Assembly (NCBI GenBank): GCA_964630665.1 | Contig: CAZVVN010000088.1 | Span: 1-11,798 of the forward strand | DNA from: UBA9619 sp964630665 | Lineage (GTDB): Bacteria > Pseudomonadota > Gammaproteobacteria > Arenicellales > UBA868 | Direction: 5' to 3' | Length of the DNA: 11,798 bases | In this document: one piece after another, positions 1 to 6,625 of the stretch | Numbering within the stretch: the stretch's first letter is position 1 | Layout of the letters: each line of letters begins with the position of its first letter | The notes under the pieces: model-generated | What the model was told of the DNA's origin: nothing | Seen by the model: only the letters and a program-made list of their open reading frames with translations | The model's database searches: none | Made by a program: the position numbers and the translations under genes

Positions 1-422
1 ACCTCCTGTCGCGGTACCACCGGCGTATTTCAGGCCCGCTTCTGGATCGTATCGACCTTCAGATCCGGGTCGCCGCGGTTGAAATAACAGACCTTCGGTC
101 AGGGCCCCTCCCAGGGGAGAGCAGTAACGCTGTTCGACAGCGGGTCGAACGATCTCGTGCTACTCAGATCGATCGATGCGGCATGCTCAATGCCAGAGTG
201 CCCATTGATGGGCTGGAAGAGGTTTTTGCCGTATCGGTACAGGGAAGGCAGCTTCTGGCCGAGGCGATGGAAACGCTGGGTTTTACCGCCCGGGCCTATC
301 ATCGCATCCTGCGCCTGGCCCGAACGATCGCGGATCTTGAAGGATCTGACAGTGTCCAAGGCGAACATATCGCCGAATCGCTGCAGTTCCGGTTCCTCGA
401 CCGGACCTCTTCCTGGCATTGA
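1..422 (+). CDS. comM: ComM/YifB-family Mg-chelatase-like AAA+ protein, C-terminal fragment (5' end outside window)
   Basis: The open frame runs into the window from upstream (codons in phase from base 3) and stops with TGA at 420-422, giving 139 visible residues of a family that is usually about 500 aa. It begins in the conserved stretch RRISGPLLDRIDLQ, which holds the sensor/arginine-finger region of the AAA+ core. It continues with PGESSNAVRQRV and the C-terminal Mg_chelatase_C domain, with the hallmark FTARAYHRILRLARTIADL and an HIAES-LQFR-LDR ending. ComM is known as a hexameric helicase that promotes branch migration during natural transformation; many non-competent bacteria also carry it. 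The first internal ATG (183) is only an internal methionine, since homology extends upstream in the same frame. The gene looks intact as far as it is visible. The following gene is on the same strand but over 200 bp away, so it is probably a separate unit. Confidence 0.93.
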   Translation, partial: LLSRYHRRISGPLLDRIDLQIRVAAVEITDLRSGPLPGESSNAVRQRVERSRATQIDRCGMLNARVPIDGLEEVFAVSVQGRQLLAEAMETLGFTARAYHRILRLARTIADLEGSDSVQGEHIAESLQFRFLDRTSSWH

Positions 423-667
423 TCTGAGCCGGCGATTGCCGCACTGGATGTTCGCTGTCCAGCAGGATCGGCGGTGCAACGAACCGGACACAGCGAGCTA
501 TTAACCTCGGTTCGCTGGATCTTGCCACAGCTGGGCTGAATAGGCTCGGTCTAGCGGAAAGCACAGCCCGTGCACGTTGACCACTGCGACATCAGAAGGA
601 CTATTTTTCCACAACGATCTCTGCTACCGTGCCCCGCCATGCAGGCCAACGTTTCAAGCATCATCAC
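423..667. other. Intergenic region between comM and the ABC operon
   Basis: These 245 bp hold no convincing gene; the open frames here are short and have no family features. A 7-bp inverted repeat (CGAACCG at 480-486 against CGGTTCG at 508-514) encloses a 21-nt loop with no T tract, so it is a poor terminator. A possible promoter for the ABC operon is listed separately. The start of the ATPase lacks a good Shine-Dalgarno; AGAAGGA at 594-600 is too far from either candidate start. Confidence 0.5.
577..607 (+). promoter_or_regulatory. Possible sigma70-type promoter of the ABC importer operon
   Basis: TTGACC (577-582) resembles a -35 box and TATTTT (602-607) a -10 box, but the spacer of 19 bp is longer than the optimum of 17. 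It lies about 60 bp before the chosen ATPase start. This is a weak match, made by eye. Confidence 0.28.
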
Positions 668-1447
668 ATGAACGACACGCCTCAGCAGGCACTCCAGGTC
701 ACCGACCTGCACAAGCAGTTCGGCTCAGAGTCAGTGCTTAAAGGTGTTCACCTTGATGCCGCGGTAGGTGATGTGATTTCCATGCTCGGGGCCTCGGGTT
801 CGGGCAAGAGCACTTTTCTTCGTTGTATAAACCTGCTTGAGATTCCCGACGCCGGAACGGTGACGGTCCATGGTGAGACCATCCGGATGACCCGGGATAA
901 ATCAGGGAATCCGACTCCGGAAGACATGCAGCAGGTCATTCGATTGCGGTCGAAACTGGGGATGGTCTTTCAGAGTTTCAACCTGTGGTCGCATATGACT
1001 GTTATGGAGAATGTGTCCGAAGCACTGATCCACGTTTTGAAGATGCCTAAACGCGAGGCCCGAGCACAGGCCGAGGCCACGCTGAACAAGGTCGGAATGT
1101 ACGAACGAAAAGACTACTACCCTGCACATATCTCAGGTGGTCAACAGCAGCGAACAGCCATTGCACGGGCGCTTGCAATGGAGCCTGAAGTTATGCTGTT
1201 CGACGAACCCACTTCTGCGCTGGATCCGGAACTCGTGGGTGAGGTCCTCCGAGTCATGCGGTCGCTGGCCGACGAAGGTCGAACGATGATCGTCGTGACT
1301 CACGAAATCGGGTTTGCCCGGGATGTATCGAACAAGGTCATATTTCTACACGAGGGACTGATCGAGATCGAGGGGCCGCCCCAGAAGATGTTCGATGACC
1401 CGGAGTCGGAGCGTTTTCGACAATTTCTCTCGAATGCGCTGCATTAG
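668..1447 (+). CDS. Polar/basic amino-acid ABC transporter ATP-binding protein (HisP/AotP/OccP-like)
   Basis: This 259-aa cytoplasmic ATPase would power import by the two permeases encoded downstream. All nucleotide-binding motifs are present: Walker A GASGSGKST (41-49), Q-loop Q102, signature ISGGQQQR (155-162), Walker B VMLFDE (175-180), D-loop SALD and H-loop H212. The insert before the Q-loop (about 75-95) and the phrase NLWSHMTVMENV (105-116) are typical of the HisP/AotP/OccP branch for basic amino acids and opines, as opposed to GlnQ. The length is normal for the family. The frame opens at a GTG at 629, but I chose ATG 668: it gives MNDTPQQALQVTDLHKQFG, the usual N-terminus, while the extra 13 residues look like leader sequence. 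Neither start has a good RBS. It is the first gene of the importer set, 75 bp before the binding protein. Confidence 0.93.
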   Translation: MNDTPQQALQVTDLHKQFGSESVLKGVHLDAAVGDVISMLGASGSGKSTFLRCINLLEIPDAGTVTVHGETIRMTRDKSGNPTPEDMQQVIRLRSKLGMVFQSFNLWSHMTVMENVSEALIHVLKMPKREARAQAEATLNKVGMYERKDYYPAHISGGQQQRTAIARALAMEPEVMLFDEPTSALDPELVGEVLRVMRSLADEGRTMIVVTHEIGFARDVSNKVIFLHEGLIEIEGPPQKMFDDPESERFRQFLSNALH

Positions 1448-1453
1448 TCCGGG

Positions 1454-1481
1454 TTGCTTGAAGAATTCCCCGAGATACAAT
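1454..1481 (+). promoter_or_regulatory. Possible internal promoter for the binding-protein gene
   Basis: TTGCTT (1454-1459), a 16-bp spacer and TACAAT (1476-1481, five of six matches to the -10 consensus) lie in the 75-bp gap between ATPase and binding protein. A transcript from here would have a leader of roughly 35 nt carrying the strong RBS. The same gap holds a small hairpin, GAGAT-ACA-ATCTC (1472-1484). An extra promoter would fit the usual need for binding protein in excess over the membrane complex. Visual match only. Confidence 0.35.
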
Positions 1482-1522
1482 CTCACCGGGAGAATCCACC
1501 ACATCCAAAGGAGATCTTAACG

Positions 1523-2299
1523 ATGAAATTTCAGAAACTGATACATCTTGGCGTGGCTGCGGCACTGATGCTGGCTGGCAATTCGGCTCAGGCCGGGGAT
1601 CCGCTCAGGGTTGGCGTCGAAGGTGCCTACCCGCCATTTTCATGGAAAGAGGCTGACGGCACTCTCAAAGGTTTCGACATCGATTTTGCACACGAAGTAT
1701 GCAAGCGTCTGAACAGAGAATGTGTACTGGTAGAACAGGAATGGGACGGTATGATTCCAGCACTGCTCGCCAAGAAGTTCGACACGATTATTGCCTCGAT
1801 GTCTATTACCGAGGAGCGCAAGAAGAAGGTCGACTTTACGGTCAAGTACTACAACACACCTGCCAAGTTGGTCGCCAAGAAGAACCCAGGGTTTGAAGGC
1901 ACTGCTGCGGGTCTGAATGGCAAGCGCCTGGGCGTACAGCGGGCCACAACGCACCAGTGTTCCGCCGAGAAACTCTATCCCGGTGCTGAACTGGTCCTGT
2001 ACGCGACACAGGAAGAAGTGTGGCAAGACCTCGCATCAGGGCGGCTCGACGCCCAGCTGTCTGATTCACTGCAGGCATATGAGGGATTTCTGGCCCTTGA
2101 TGCCGGTAAGGGGTTCGATTTTCTCGGTGGCGCGATTGACGATATCGAGTGTCAAGGAGTAGGTGCCGGCTTTGCAGTTCGTAAGGAAGACTCGGCACTG
2201 CGCGATTCGCTGAGCAAAGCGATTGGCGATATTCGGGCAGACGGGACCTACAAAGTTATGAATGATAAGTACTTCGCAGTCGATATTTACGGTAACTAA
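1523..2299 (+). CDS. Periplasmic amino-acid-binding protein (HisJ/ArgT/AotJ-like, solute-binding family 3)
   Basis: This 258-aa extracytoplasmic receptor of the importer has a classic signal peptide (K2/K5, hydrophobic 7-18, cleavage after AQA at about residue 24). The family 3 signature GFDIDFAHEVCKRL spans 50-63. C60 and C67 match the disulfide pair of HisJ. R99 in SITEER corresponds to the HisJ arginine that holds the ligand carboxylate. D181 in LSDSLQAYEGFL corresponds to the aspartate that holds the alpha-amino group. E33 sits where HisJ has D11, which contacts the basic side chain. A basic amino acid (Arg, Lys, Orn, His) or a derivative is therefore the likely ligand; this is inference from alignment by memory. 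The start at ATG 1523 is fixed by AAGGAG at 1508-1513 and by the signal peptide; an upstream start at 1454 would bury the signal sequence. Confidence 0.94.
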   Translation: MKFQKLIHLGVAAALMLAGNSAQAGDPLRVGVEGAYPPFSWKEADGTLKGFDIDFAHEVCKRLNRECVLVEQEWDGMIPALLAKKFDTIIASMSITEERKKKVDFTVKYYNTPAKLVAKKNPGFEGTAAGLNGKRLGVQRATTHQCSAEKLYPGAELVLYATQEEVWQDLASGRLDAQLSDSLQAYEGFLALDAGKGFDFLGGAIDDIECQGVGAGFAVRKEDSALRDSLSKAIGDIRADGTYKVMNDKYFAVDIYGN

Positions 2300-2323
2300 C
2301 TTATCTGAGCTAACGATATTCTG

Positions 2324-2353
2324 GACGGGCCCCTTGCGGGGCCCGTCTCTTTT
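2324..2353 (+). terminator. Intrinsic terminator/attenuator between binding protein and permease genes
   Basis: A perfect 10-bp stem, GACGGGCCCC (2324-2333) with GGGGCCCGTC (2338-2347), closes a TTGC tetraloop and is followed by TCTTTT. It lies 25 bp after the binding-protein stop and 15 bp before the first permease start. The stem is strong but the T tract is short, so partial read-through is expected. It would give more binding-protein than permease mRNA and would also protect the 3' end of the upstream message, as known for the hisJ and malE systems. Confidence 0.85.
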
Positions 2354-2368
2354 GCCTGAACCTGCGCC

Positions 2369-3058
2369 ATGGATTCGATCTGGGAGTATCGGGCCCTGCT
2401 GCTGTCCGGCACGGGCGTCACAATTCAATTGGCCATTGGTTCTCTTTTGCTGTCGATTCTGCTGGGCCTGATCGGTGCTTCGGCCAAGCTCGCCAAAAAC
2501 GCTGTTTCGCAGAGAATAGCAACCGCATACACAACACTGGTCCGTGGGGTCCCAGATCTGGTCCTCATGATGTTGCTGTTCTACGGCGGCCAGCAGATCG
2601 TCAATGATCTCGGCAGCGCCACGGGACTGTGGGATTACGTCGAGATCAATCAACTGACGGCCGGGATCGCATCCATCGGTTTCGTTTTCGGTGCTTACAT
2701 GACCGAGACTTTCCGCGGCGCCATTCTGGCGATTCCGGCGGGACAGATCGAGGCCGGCATTTCCTGCGGGATGACACCGCTGACCATCTTCCGCCGAATT
2801 ACCTGGCCGCAGATGGTGCGCCACGCCATGCCCAGTTTCACCAACAACTGGCTGGTACTGGTCAAGGCTACAGCGCTGGTCTCGGTGATCGGTCTGCATG
2901 ACCTGGTCTGGAATGCATCGACTGCAGGCCGGTCGGTGCGCGAACCCTTTTCATTCATGTTTGCAGTATTGATCATCTATCTGATCCTGACTGCGATCTC
3001 TGACGCTGGCTTGCGTTGGGTGGACCGGCGATACAGTGCCGGGGTGCGCAAGGCCTGA
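2369..3058 (+). CDS. ABC transporter inner-membrane permease, HisQ-like
   Basis: A 229-aa polytopic permease with about five hydrophobic segments (roughly 16-38, 53-73, 96-115, 160-180, 193-213), the standard size for the HisQ/GlnP class. The cytoplasmic coupling loop that docks on the ATPase is visible at about 128-147 (IEAGISCGMTPLTIFRRITWP), an EAA motif with Gly in the third EAA position. The N-terminal TIQLAIGSLLLSILLGL and the VRGVPDLVLMMLLFYG segment are typical of the family. It begins at ATG 2369 just after the terminator hairpin with a poor RBS, so expression should be low relative to the binding protein. It ends at TGA 3056-3058, only four bases before the second permease start, so the two are translationally coupled. 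It probably forms a heterodimer with that protein. Confidence 0.93.
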   Translation: MDSIWEYRALLLSGTGVTIQLAIGSLLLSILLGLIGASAKLAKNAVSQRIATAYTTLVRGVPDLVLMMLLFYGGQQIVNDLGSATGLWDYVEINQLTAGIASIGFVFGAYMTETFRGAILAIPAGQIEAGISCGMTPLTIFRRITWPQMVRHAMPSFTNNWLVLVKATALVSVIGLHDLVWNASTAGRSVREPFSFMFAVLIIYLILTAISDAGLRWVDRRYSAGVRKA

Positions 3059-3062
3059 TGCC

Positions 3063-3833
3063 GTGAGTACTTCTCCGGAACGGACGTTCTGGGAGTATCT
3101 CGCCTGGGTAAGCGAGAACCACTCTCCTCTTGATTTTGTACTGATTGCCGATCATATCGATAAATTTCTCTACGGCACGCTACTGACCATTGAAATCACG
3201 TTCCTGTCACTTCTGATCGGAGGCATCTTGTCGGTACCGCTGGCAATCGCAAGAGCCTACAAGCACCGATTCCTTAATCCACCTATATGGGCCTACACGT
3301 ATTTTTTCCGCGGCACACCCTTGCTCGTGCAGACCTACTTGATCTACTACGGCCTGGCACAGTTCGACTTTGTTCGGGAAAGCTTCCTCTGGGATCCGAT
3401 ACTGTCAAAGGCCTGGTGGTGTGCCCTCATCGTGTTCAGTCTCAACACCTCTGCTTATACCGCCGAGTTTCTGCGCGGCGCGATCGAAAATACGCCGCAC
3501 GGCGAGATCGAGGCAGCCCGGGCCTGTGGAATGTCGCGTTTTACCCTGATGTGGCGGATCATTCTGCCGAGTACGTTTCGGCGTGCGCTTCCAGCCTACT
3601 CGAACGAGGTGATCTTCATGCTGCACAGTTCCGTTGTACTCAGCACGATCACTTTGCAGGATATCCTAGGTGTGGGCCGCTGGCTGAACGGTCGCTACTA
3701 TCTCGCCTATGAGGGATTCATCACGGCGATGGTTTTCTACATGGTTCTTGTTTTCGCCATCAGCCGTGGTTTTCGGTTTTGGGAAAAACACTGGCTCGGC
3801 CATCTACGGCCGCGGGAACAAACAACGGCGTAA
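3063..3833 (+). CDS. ABC transporter inner-membrane permease, HisM/AotM-like
   Basis: A 256-aa permease partner of the HisQ-like protein. The EAA loop is canonical: EIEAARACGMSRFTLMWRIILP, about 148-169. The segments FFRGTPLLVQTYLIYYG (81-97) and ALPAYSNEVIFMLHSS (175-190) are very close to HisM. The frame is open from a GTG at 3036 that overlaps the upstream gene, but I prefer the GTG at 3063: it lies four bases after the previous stop, has AAGG at 3050-3053 at good spacing, and gives the usual length. Hydrophobic segments lie at about 38-64, 78-100, 118-138, 183-203 and 218-236. It is the last gene of the importer operon. The next gene converges from the other strand. Confidence 0.92.
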   Translation: MSTSPERTFWEYLAWVSENHSPLDFVLIADHIDKFLYGTLLTIEITFLSLLIGGILSVPLAIARAYKHRFLNPPIWAYTYFFRGTPLLVQTYLIYYGLAQFDFVRESFLWDPILSKAWWCALIVFSLNTSAYTAEFLRGAIENTPHGEIEAARACGMSRFTLMWRIILPSTFRRALPAYSNEVIFMLHSSVVLSTITLQDILGVGRWLNGRYYLAYEGFITAMVFYMVLVFAISRGFRFWEKHWLGHLRPREQTTA

Positions 3834-3919
3834 ACCCTTCTTCGAATGCCAAGACAGACCTTGTGAGTGGTCGGGTGAAACGGTGAGGTAGCTCCTGCCA
3901 GGTCGTTGGATTCCGAATT

Positions 3920-3936
3920 CCGGTCGAACAGACCGG
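3920..3936. terminator. Weak hairpin between convergent permease and cupin genes
   Basis: CCGGTC (3920-3925) and GACCGG (3931-3936) form a perfect 6-bp stem with a 5-nt loop in the 107-bp convergent gap. There is no T tract on either strand, so it is at best a weak bidirectional or Rho-assisted stop. Nothing else is seen in the gap. Confidence 0.3.
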
Positions 3937-3940
3937 TCGC

Positions 3941-4369
3941 TCAACTCCAGGTACTGTCGTAATCCCGTCCCAGCATATCGGTTTCCGAGCCATCCTTGTG
4001 AAAGAACCGGTTTGGCTTCATGAAAATGCCGATCAGTAAAGCACCGTCAGGAGCGTGGGCTGCATGCCGGCTTCCCGCTGGTCGCCAGACGAAGTTTCCT
4101 GAGGTGACTTCACCATGGTCATCGAGCAGTCGACCCTCCAGTACATAGGTCTGCTCGATCTGCACGTGCTCATGATCCGGTAACGTGGCACCAGGTGCCA
4201 AGCGTACAAGGGAGGTCAGCATTCCGGTTTGCGGGTCAATCAGCAGGGTCTTGAACTCAATACCGGGAAATCTGGTGGATTCCCAGGGCAGAGCCTCGAC
4301 TTCAACATAGCGGGAAGCCAGCGGGTCAAGCCCTTCGTGGCAGGGGACGTTTGGTGTCAGGGCAGTCAT
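3941..4369 (-). CDS. Small single-domain cupin protein (ChrR-type cupin)
   Basis: A 142-aa protein with one complete double-stranded beta-helix cupin. Motif 1, spacing G-x5-H-x-H-x3-E-x6-G, is exact at residues 60-79 (H66, H68, E72). Motif 2, G-x5-P-x-G-x2-H, is exact at 91-102 (H102). The 3-His/1-Glu metal site is therefore intact, and an Fe or Mn enzyme or metal-bound sensor is plausible. The surrounding PGIEFKTLL, LAPGATLPDHEH and YVLEG pattern resembles the ChrR cupin (anti-sigma C-terminal domain) and small dioxygenases of the acetylacetone/hydroxyacetophenone type. The substrate is unknown. The start is secure: GGGAGGAG (complement of 4377-4384) lies seven bases upstream of ATG. It lies downstream of, and on the same strand as, the amidohydrolase, 237 bp apart, so it may share its transcript or have its own promoter. 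Confidence 0.85.
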   Translation of the reverse strand: MTALTPNVPCHEGLDPLASRYVEVEALPWESTRFPGIEFKTLLIDPQTGMLTSLVRLAPGATLPDHEHVQIEQTYVLEGRLLDDHGEVTSGNFVWRPAGSRHAAHAPDGALLIGIFMKPNRFFHKDGSETDMLGRDYDSTWS

Positions 4370-4606
4370 CGATTCGCTCCTCCCTGTGAGGGGAATTGGT
4401 CAGCGTTTCTTTCTTTTTTGCGTGTTGTGATCACGGTCCACCCGTTCTCTTAACGCAATACTTGCCCACATTAACATTGTGGGCCGGCGCTGCAACAGGG
4501 GCCGGCAGTCGGTGTGAGCACGATGGAGGCCGAATGGCGTCGTTTCAAAGCTGGTGTGGGGCCGGGATGATTGCCCATGTCGGGCGGGTTCAGGTAACCG
4601 ATTCAG
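4370..4606. other. Intergenic region between amidohydrolase and cupin, with clustered inverted repeats
   Basis: These 237 bp contain no supported gene. GCCCACA (4464-4470) and TGTGGGC (4478-4484) make a 7-bp stem with a 7-nt loop. The adjoining palindromic hexamer GCCGGC occurs at 4483-4488 and again at 4501-4506 and can pair with itself across 12 nt; the two structures overlap and exclude each other. GTGATCAC at 4427-4434 is an 8-bp palindrome upstream of the cupin start. On the minus strand the first two could act as a terminator or processing site for the amidohydrolase mRNA and the last as an operator. None has a decisive feature. Confidence 0.4.
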
Positions 4607-6328
4607 TCAGGCAGGGGTCTGGGCGTTCGAGCGGTTGTTCCGGGAAGGGGAGAACGTGCTGAGTACCTCGCCAGGTCCTGTGAGGTGTTCCACATAGTGC
4701 TCACCATCGAACACCTCGACTCCGTTGACGAACACCCCGTGAACCCCCAGCGGTTGGCGAATGGTCCGCGGGCCACCGCCGGGCAGATCGTGAACTCTCT
4801 GGGCTGCTGTTACGCCCACTGTCTCGGGGTCGAAAAGCATCAGATCGGCGTGGGCACCGGGGGTGATCCGGCCCCGGTCTATAAGACCATAGAGATCGGC
4901 AGGATGGCTGGTCAGGCGCTGAATGCCTTGCGACAGGGTGAAATCACCGCGTTCGCGTACCCACTTTGCCAGAAAGTGCAGACCGAATCCTGCGTCACAC
5001 ATGAAGACCAGGTGGGCCCCGGCGTCGGACAGGGACACGACCCCGGATTCGTGCTGCAGCAACTGGCTGACCCCCTCGTCTCCGACGTTGAGAAACTGAC
5101 CGATGAACGTCGTACGCAGATCTTCCTCCAGGCTGAGATCCAGAATCACATCCAGCGGGTCGCGACCCTGAGTTCGTGCGAGTGTTTGAATGGTCTGGTT
5201 GGCCAACGCTTCGTTGGTCTCGAGGGCGGGTATCGCGACCGTGACCCGGTTCCAGTTTCCCTGAAAGATCATGCCAGGCCGGGGGTCGTTCAGGCTGGCT
5301 CTAAAGCGTTCTCTAAATGCCGGGTCCCTAAATACTGCGGTCAGTTCTTCGTGGTTGCAGGCTTTTATTTCTGCGAACGCGTCATGGCTGTAGAACGGAT
5401 AGGCATTGGCCATCGTGAAGTCGAACGATAGCGGTTGGCAGGGGATCTGAACATATACCGGGTGCCCGTCGGCATTTGCTGCGCTACAGGCATCGAATAT
5501 GCCAAGCGCTCGATCGGGTTCTTGTTCGTTGAACATGGCCATGCCGGTGGACTGGAAGATCGCCCGCCCGTGTTTAGCTGAAAGCGCTGCGAGGTCCGCA
5601 ACCGGACTGGTGCCAGAGGCCAGTTGCACAATACCGTGCTGGTGATCACCCATGGCACTGACCAGATGGTCGAATTCTGTCCAGTTGGAGATGGTCGACG
5701 GCATAGGTACTCCGCCGTACCCGGAATGGTTCAACGAGTAGGAGCCGGCGAATCCCACTGCACCATGCGACATGGCCTCATCGACCATCGAGCACATGGC
5801 CTGTAACTCGGTTTCTGTGGCCTGCTCACGACGGGATGCGTCCTCACCCATGACTGCCGTTCGAATCACTGAATGACCGGCGAGTACCGCTACATTCATG
5901 TAAGGCCCGATCCCGCACAGAGCCGACATGTAGTCGGCAAAGCTCTCGAATTTCCAGTCGACCCCCTTGCGCAACGAGTCCAGGTCCATCCCCTCGACCA
6001 CCGAGAGATTTCGCAGAATCAGATCCCGCACAGGCGGCGGGCAGGGCACAATACCGAATCCACAGTTGCCGATGACGGCGCTGGTGACTCCCAGTGAGGG
6101 AGATGGTGACAACGTTTTGTCCCAGGTGATCTGGGCATCATAGTGGGTGTGTAGATCAACGATTCCGGGCGCCAGGGAGAGCCCATCGGCATCTACCGTA
6201 TGGCTTGCCTGTCCTTCGATCGATCCGATTCCGGCAATACGCCCGCTGTCGACTGCGACATCGGCTTGGATAGGGTCGCCGCCAAGACCATCGAAGACTG
6301 TTGCATTACGAATGACCAGATCATGCAT
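4607..6328 (-). CDS. Amidohydrolase family protein, N-acyl-D-amino-acid deacylase (D-aminoacylase) type
   Basis: A 573-aa metal-dependent hydrolase of the amidohydrolase superfamily (composite beta-sandwich plus TIM barrel), of the D-aminoacylase branch (N-acyl-D-Asp/Glu deacylase-like). The start LVIRNATVFDGLGGDPIQAD is the typical sandwich entry. The metal motif HTHYDAQ has H60 and H62. C89 in IGNCGFG matches the bridging cysteine ligand of D-aminoacylase. H152 lies in LAGHSVIR, D435 in SLSDAGAHL is the expected catalytic aspartate, and the C-terminus returns to the sandwich (GRITPGAHADLMLFDPETV). The two histidines that hold the second zinc in D-aminoacylase are not obvious. No signal peptide is seen, so it should be cytoplasmic. 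GGAG (complement of 6339-6342) lies 10 bases before ATG. It is divergent from the acyl-CoA dehydrogenase gene. The substrate could be an N-acyl-D-amino acid or another amide or imide. Confidence 0.88.
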   Translation of the reverse strand: MHDLVIRNATVFDGLGGDPIQADVAVDSGRIAGIGSIEGQASHTVDADGLSLAPGIVDLHTHYDAQITWDKTLSPSPSLGVTSAVIGNCGFGIVPCPPPVRDLILRNLSVVEGMDLDSLRKGVDWKFESFADYMSALCGIGPYMNVAVLAGHSVIRTAVMGEDASRREQATETELQAMCSMVDEAMSHGAVGFAGSYSLNHSGYGGVPMPSTISNWTEFDHLVSAMGDHQHGIVQLASGTSPVADLAALSAKHGRAIFQSTGMAMFNEQEPDRALGIFDACSAANADGHPVYVQIPCQPLSFDFTMANAYPFYSHDAFAEIKACNHEELTAVFRDPAFRERFRASLNDPRPGMIFQGNWNRVTVAIPALETNEALANQTIQTLARTQGRDPLDVILDLSLEEDLRTTFIGQFLNVGDEGVSQLLQHESGVVSLSDAGAHLVFMCDAGFGLHFLAKWVRERGDFTLSQGIQRLTSHPADLYGLIDRGRITPGAHADLMLFDPETVGVTAAQRVHDLPGGGPRTIRQPLGVHGVFVNGVEVFDGEHYVEHLTGPGEVLSTFSPSRNNRSNAQTPA

Positions 6329-6625
6329 GTCAGATGTACTCCGTTAACAGGACGTTATCGGTGCGCGATTTGCTTTAACGGTGAAAATCAGTCGAGTTGG
6401 CGACATTTCTGCTGTGGTGGTACGGTTCGAACGCCCACTGGCACCTGCAGTCAGGGCGGTCTTTGGATGGCCGATCATCCCTGGGTGCTTCAATTAGGTA
6501 TCCCGTGCGACCTATACTGGGGATCACAGCGACAGTATAACGTGACATTCTTTGTCGGGTTGGTCTGGTGTCAGGGAGAAAATCTGTAGCATCTGCCGTC
6601 CGGCGATGGCCTTCAGGAGCGTGTA
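6329..6625. promoter_or_regulatory. Divergent promoter region between amidohydrolase and acyl-CoA dehydrogenase
   Basis: These 297 bp must hold the promoters of both flanking genes. TATACT at 6513-6518 and TATAAC at 6536-6541 each match five of six bases of a -10 box on the plus strand. No good -35 box stands at 16-18 bp from either; the best is TTCAAT at 6489-6494, 18 bp before the first. CCGTTAA (6341-6347) and TTAACGG (6375-6381) form an inverted repeat close to the amidohydrolase start. No coding region is supported. Confidence 0.5.
6513..6539. repeat. Inverted repeat TATACTG-N13-CAGTATA, candidate operator
   Basis: Perfect 7-bp arms at 6513-6519 and 6533-6539 have centres 20 bp apart, about two helical turns. 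They overlap both -10-like hexamers, 87 bp before the acyl-CoA dehydrogenase start. The geometry suits a dimeric or tandem repressor. No regulator gene is in the window. It could instead be a chance product of two AT-rich -10-like sequences. Confidence 0.45.

Noticed and set aside
157..504. 115-aa plus-strand frame overlapping the comM end
   Set aside because: A different frame of the same strand continues the ComM homology with family motifs; this one has none.
1454..1522. Upstream start for the binding protein
   Set aside because: It would add 23 residues before a standard signal peptide and ignore the AAGGAG at the right distance from ATG 1523.
2066..2899. 277-aa minus-strand open frame under the binding protein and first permease
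   Set aside because: It lies antisense across two well-supported genes and the terminator, and its translation has no recognisable domain.
4427..4434. GTGATCAC palindrome as a CRP-type site
   Set aside because: The CRP site needs TGTGA and TCACA separated by six bases; here the halves abut, so only a generic palindrome can be claimed.
4685..5431. 248-aa plus-strand open frame inside the amidohydrolase gene
   Set aside because: It is a mirror frame of a GC-rich gene; the opposite strand carries clear amidohydrolase motifs across the same bases.
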